64,000 bases of DNA, taken from contig VYZI01000242.1 in NCBI GenBank assembly GCA_013397695.1, forward strand, positions 841,822 through 905,821, read 5' to 3'. Shown here piece by piece: positions 61,997 through 64,000 of this stretch. Within the stretch, counting starts at the first letter, position 1. Each line of letters begins with the position of its first letter. Made by a program: the position numbers and the translations under genes. This stretch comes from Centropus unirufus. Its lineage: Eukaryota; Chordata; Aves; Cuculiformes; Centropidae. Below the pieces are notes generated by a model. It did no database searches. It worked only from the letters and a program-made list of their open reading frames with translations, and was not told the origin of the DNA.

Positions 61997-64000
61997 GGGG
62001 CGCCGGCGTTCCCGGCTGCGTCCCTGGCTGGGACCGCGGGAGCCGCGCGGCAGGGAGCGGCGCAGGGAAAGTCCCGACTTCTTTCCTTAAAAGAAAACCA
62101 ACCAAAGCAGAGAAGACAGTAAAAAAAGGGTGGGGGGGAAACCCCAAACCTATATCAGAGCTCTGGCTTCCTGATTCTAGGCTTATTTTCTTTTGTGGGG
62201 GTGGAGGAAATAAAAGGGAATAAGCGTTGGCCCGTCTCATGGGTTGTGCTTCTCTCCTTTCGTGCTTGTTTTTTGTGTGATTTTTTTTTTTTGTGTGTTC
62301 GTGTGTTTTGGCTTTTTTCCTTTGTTTTGTATGTGGGTTTTTTGGGGGGGTCCTCATTTCCCTCCTTCTTGCGCTGCCCCATCGCTCCCCGGAGCGCGCC
62401 CCGCGGCGGCTCCAGCATTCCCATTGCGGAGCCCCTGAGGAAGCGCCGCGCCGGCAACCCCCGCCGGTCTCCCTCACCTGGACACCCCCTCTTGCCCTGT
62501 TGAAAGGAAAGAAAAGAATTTATATGTATGTGTGTGTGTATATATATATACACGCACACACACACCAGGGAAGGGGTAGGAGGACGCGTGGGGGAATTTG
62601 ACGTGGGATCTGGTTCCTCCGTTATTATAAAGGCGAGGGATTTATCCCTGCTTGACCCAGCCGTCCCGGCTCCACCGGCGCTGTCCCCCCTGGCAGGGAC
62701 CGCCCGGCCCGGCTGTGCGTGGGAACAGCGCGGAGCGGGCGGCTGTGGCACGGGATGGAGCTGGGGCTTTTGGGGCTCGTGGGGTTTTTCTGGGGGGAGT
62801 CGAGGAAGGAACAACTGGTTTACGGGGTGAGAAAATGTTTCTGGCTGGTCAGAGCCGTCGCTTTTTTCCGTCTGTGTGCGGTGTTCTCTTGCAAGTTTCG
62901 AGAGCAGTCCTGGCTGCTGTTCCAGGCAGAGAGCAGTTCTTTTTATCTTGGAAATCTGCCAGCAAGGAAAAAAAAAAAAACCAACCCGGTTTTGATTGGG
63001 TGGGGAATTTCCCTTCCTTTTTTTTTTTTAAAGAAAAAGCAGGATAAGAGAGTTAAGCCATGCGTCAGCCTTTCTAAAGTATTAAAGCAACTGCGTTGGT
63101 TTTACTTTCCTCTATCACTGAAGTCTATCCTGAGAGGGAGAAACACCCCGTCCAAAAGAACAAGTTGCACAACCTTCAAAAAGAGAGATTCTCTTGTTCC
63201 AGAAATCAAGTTCATACCTGTTGTTGATGTAACATGGGCAGTTTTTTCTTCCTGTTTTTTTTTTTTCTGCTTTTTTCCCCCCCCTCTCTCACTCACCCTT
63301 TGAAAATAATGAGAAGCAAGGTGACTCTCTCTACTCTGCCTCTGTTAAGTCTTGTGAGATGCCATCTCAGGTGTACATGCCCTGTAGCATGCATCAATTG
63401 TGAGGGGAAATGCCCTTTTATAGTGTTTAGTTCTGTGTCTCATAAAATTATGAGGATCCAAGGTATTTGAGGATCACTGAATTACCAACAGCCAAGTGAT
63501 AAATTCAATAGAGATTATCCTTGGTATGTTCTGTTAGCAAGTTACTTCGTCTGAAGAGAGCTGGAGGCTCAGTGGCAGAGGTGAAAGCAGAATTTCTACA
63601 GGAAGTGTGACTTGATTGGTCTTTATTACTTTCTTCCCACACTTTAAGATAAGTAAGAAAGTCAGGGGTACAAATGAAGCGGCATTTGAGAATTGTGAGA
63701 TACTGGTCTGAAGCAACAGATCCAACAGGTAATAGAGCATCGATGTATTTTGAGGACCTGCCTCCTTGGTCAAGTCATGGGACCCAGCATCAGAACTCAG
63801 AGTAATTCTGAAAGGAAACATTCTGTAATAAAGCCCTTTTTTAGTTTTAAGATCAAGTTATGTGCATTTTAGAAGTAATAATCACATATGGTTTTACACT
63901 TTTTAGAATTTCAGCCTGATTTGTTCTATAAACAAAAAGAGATGTCTCAAAAAAGAAAACAGTACCTGGGCGAACGTTTTTGTTAGAAGAATGTCAGAAT
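61991..64000 (+). other. EGFR: EGFR intron 1, 5' part (continues beyond window)
   Basis: The intron opens with GTACGG directly after AAAG, an acceptable though not optimal donor (consensus GTRAGT). The first 770 bp are still CpG-rich and may hold downstream promoter elements. Further in there are T-rich and A-rich runs near 62,280, 62,970, 63,020 and 63,250. No acceptor followed by the expected continuation of EGFR (cysteine-rich start of domain I, VCQGT) is visible before the window ends. That agrees with the very long first intron known for EGFR in other vertebrates. The ORFs here are open mainly because of high GC and carry no recognisable protein. Confidence 0.85.
62521..62565. repeat. 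45-bp alternating (TG)n(TA)n(CA)n tract in EGFR intron 1
   Basis: Every base from 62,521 to 62,565 alternates pyrimidine and purine without a break: TG-rich, then TA-rich in the middle, then CA-rich. The halves are inverted repeats of about 20 bp with two mismatches around a TATATATA centre. The tract could therefore adopt Z-DNA or extrude a cruciform. Being a dinucleotide repeat, it is probably length-variable. Confidence 0.9.

Larger units (their letters stand above)
60835..62760. promoter_or_regulatory. EGFR: CpG island spanning EGFR promoter, exon 1 and start of intron 1
   Basis: CpG dinucleotides and GC content rise abruptly near 60,835 and fall again after about 62,760. Everything upstream is AT-leaning and CpG-poor. 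EGFR in mammals has a CpG-island, TATA-less promoter with several start sites, and this layout agrees. Boundaries are by eye. CpG-island promoters are often divergent, so an antisense transcript leaving to the left is possible, but I see no spliced gene there. Long overlapping ORFs on both strands (up to 229 codons) reflect the shortage of AT-rich stop codons, not genes. Confidence 0.85.

Noticed and set aside
61401..62090. 229-codon + strand frame and other 100-220 codon frames on both strands across 60,789-63,303
   Set aside because: They overlap one another in several registers within the CpG island, where stops are rare. Only the 88 coding nt of EGFR exon 1 are supported.
1..64000. CRISPR array, operon, prophage, tRNA or rRNA genes
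   Set aside because: No regularly spaced repeats, no contiguous coding genes, and no tRNA-like or rRNA-like sequence seen. The DNA is vertebrate nuclear.

Overview
The window looks like vertebrate, most probably avian, nuclear DNA. It is AT-leaning, has no long coding regions, and carries CR1 LINE copies whose 3' ends show the ATTCTATG-type tail seen in birds and crocodilians. The low repeat density fits a bird better than a turtle or a mammal. I cannot name the species. The EGFR signal peptide does not match the chicken one as I remember it, so chicken is less likely than another bird.

One protein-coding gene is recognisable. The first coding exon of EGFR (avian c-erbB, epidermal growth factor receptor) lies at 61,903-61,990 on the + strand. 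It encodes 29 codons: a 24-residue signal peptide and the mature start VEEKK. It ends in a phase-1 splice donor, as in human EGFR exon 1. It sits in a CpG island (about 60,835-62,760) holding a TATA-less, GC-box promoter, complementary TCC and GGA triplet tracts, a roughly 79-bp tandem duplication and a 9-codon upstream ORF. From 61,991 to the end is the 5' part of intron 1, with a 45-bp alternating pyrimidine-purine tract about 530 bp inside it.

The other 60.8 kb upstream of the promoter is a gene desert. I see no exon of SEC61G, VSTM2A or another EGFR neighbour. It contains CR1 LINEs at 33.66-34.44 kb, 35.68-36.32 kb and 38.67-40.42 kb. The last is an internally deleted + strand copy interrupted by a younger - strand copy. 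There are also short CR1 3' tails near 29.3 and 30.2 kb, two MIR/CORE-SINE relics (7.43 and 57.93 kb), an old CR1/L2-like relic near 1.8-2.1 kb, and two fragments resembling an ancient amniote repeat. Structures not explained by known families include a 98-bp duplicated segment (19,793 and 20,869), a 43-bp near-perfect palindrome (20,268), perfect short palindromes at 45,031 and 55,888, and a degenerate 50-bp repeat pair (41.1 and 42.4 kb). The rest shows only short chance ORFs, homopolymer runs and probable, unproven regulatory DNA.

There is no sign of a CRISPR array, operon, prophage, or RNA gene, and nothing in the window amounts to a new multi-gene system. The most interesting content is the regulatory architecture around EGFR exon 1 and the unexplained duplications and palindromes upstream.
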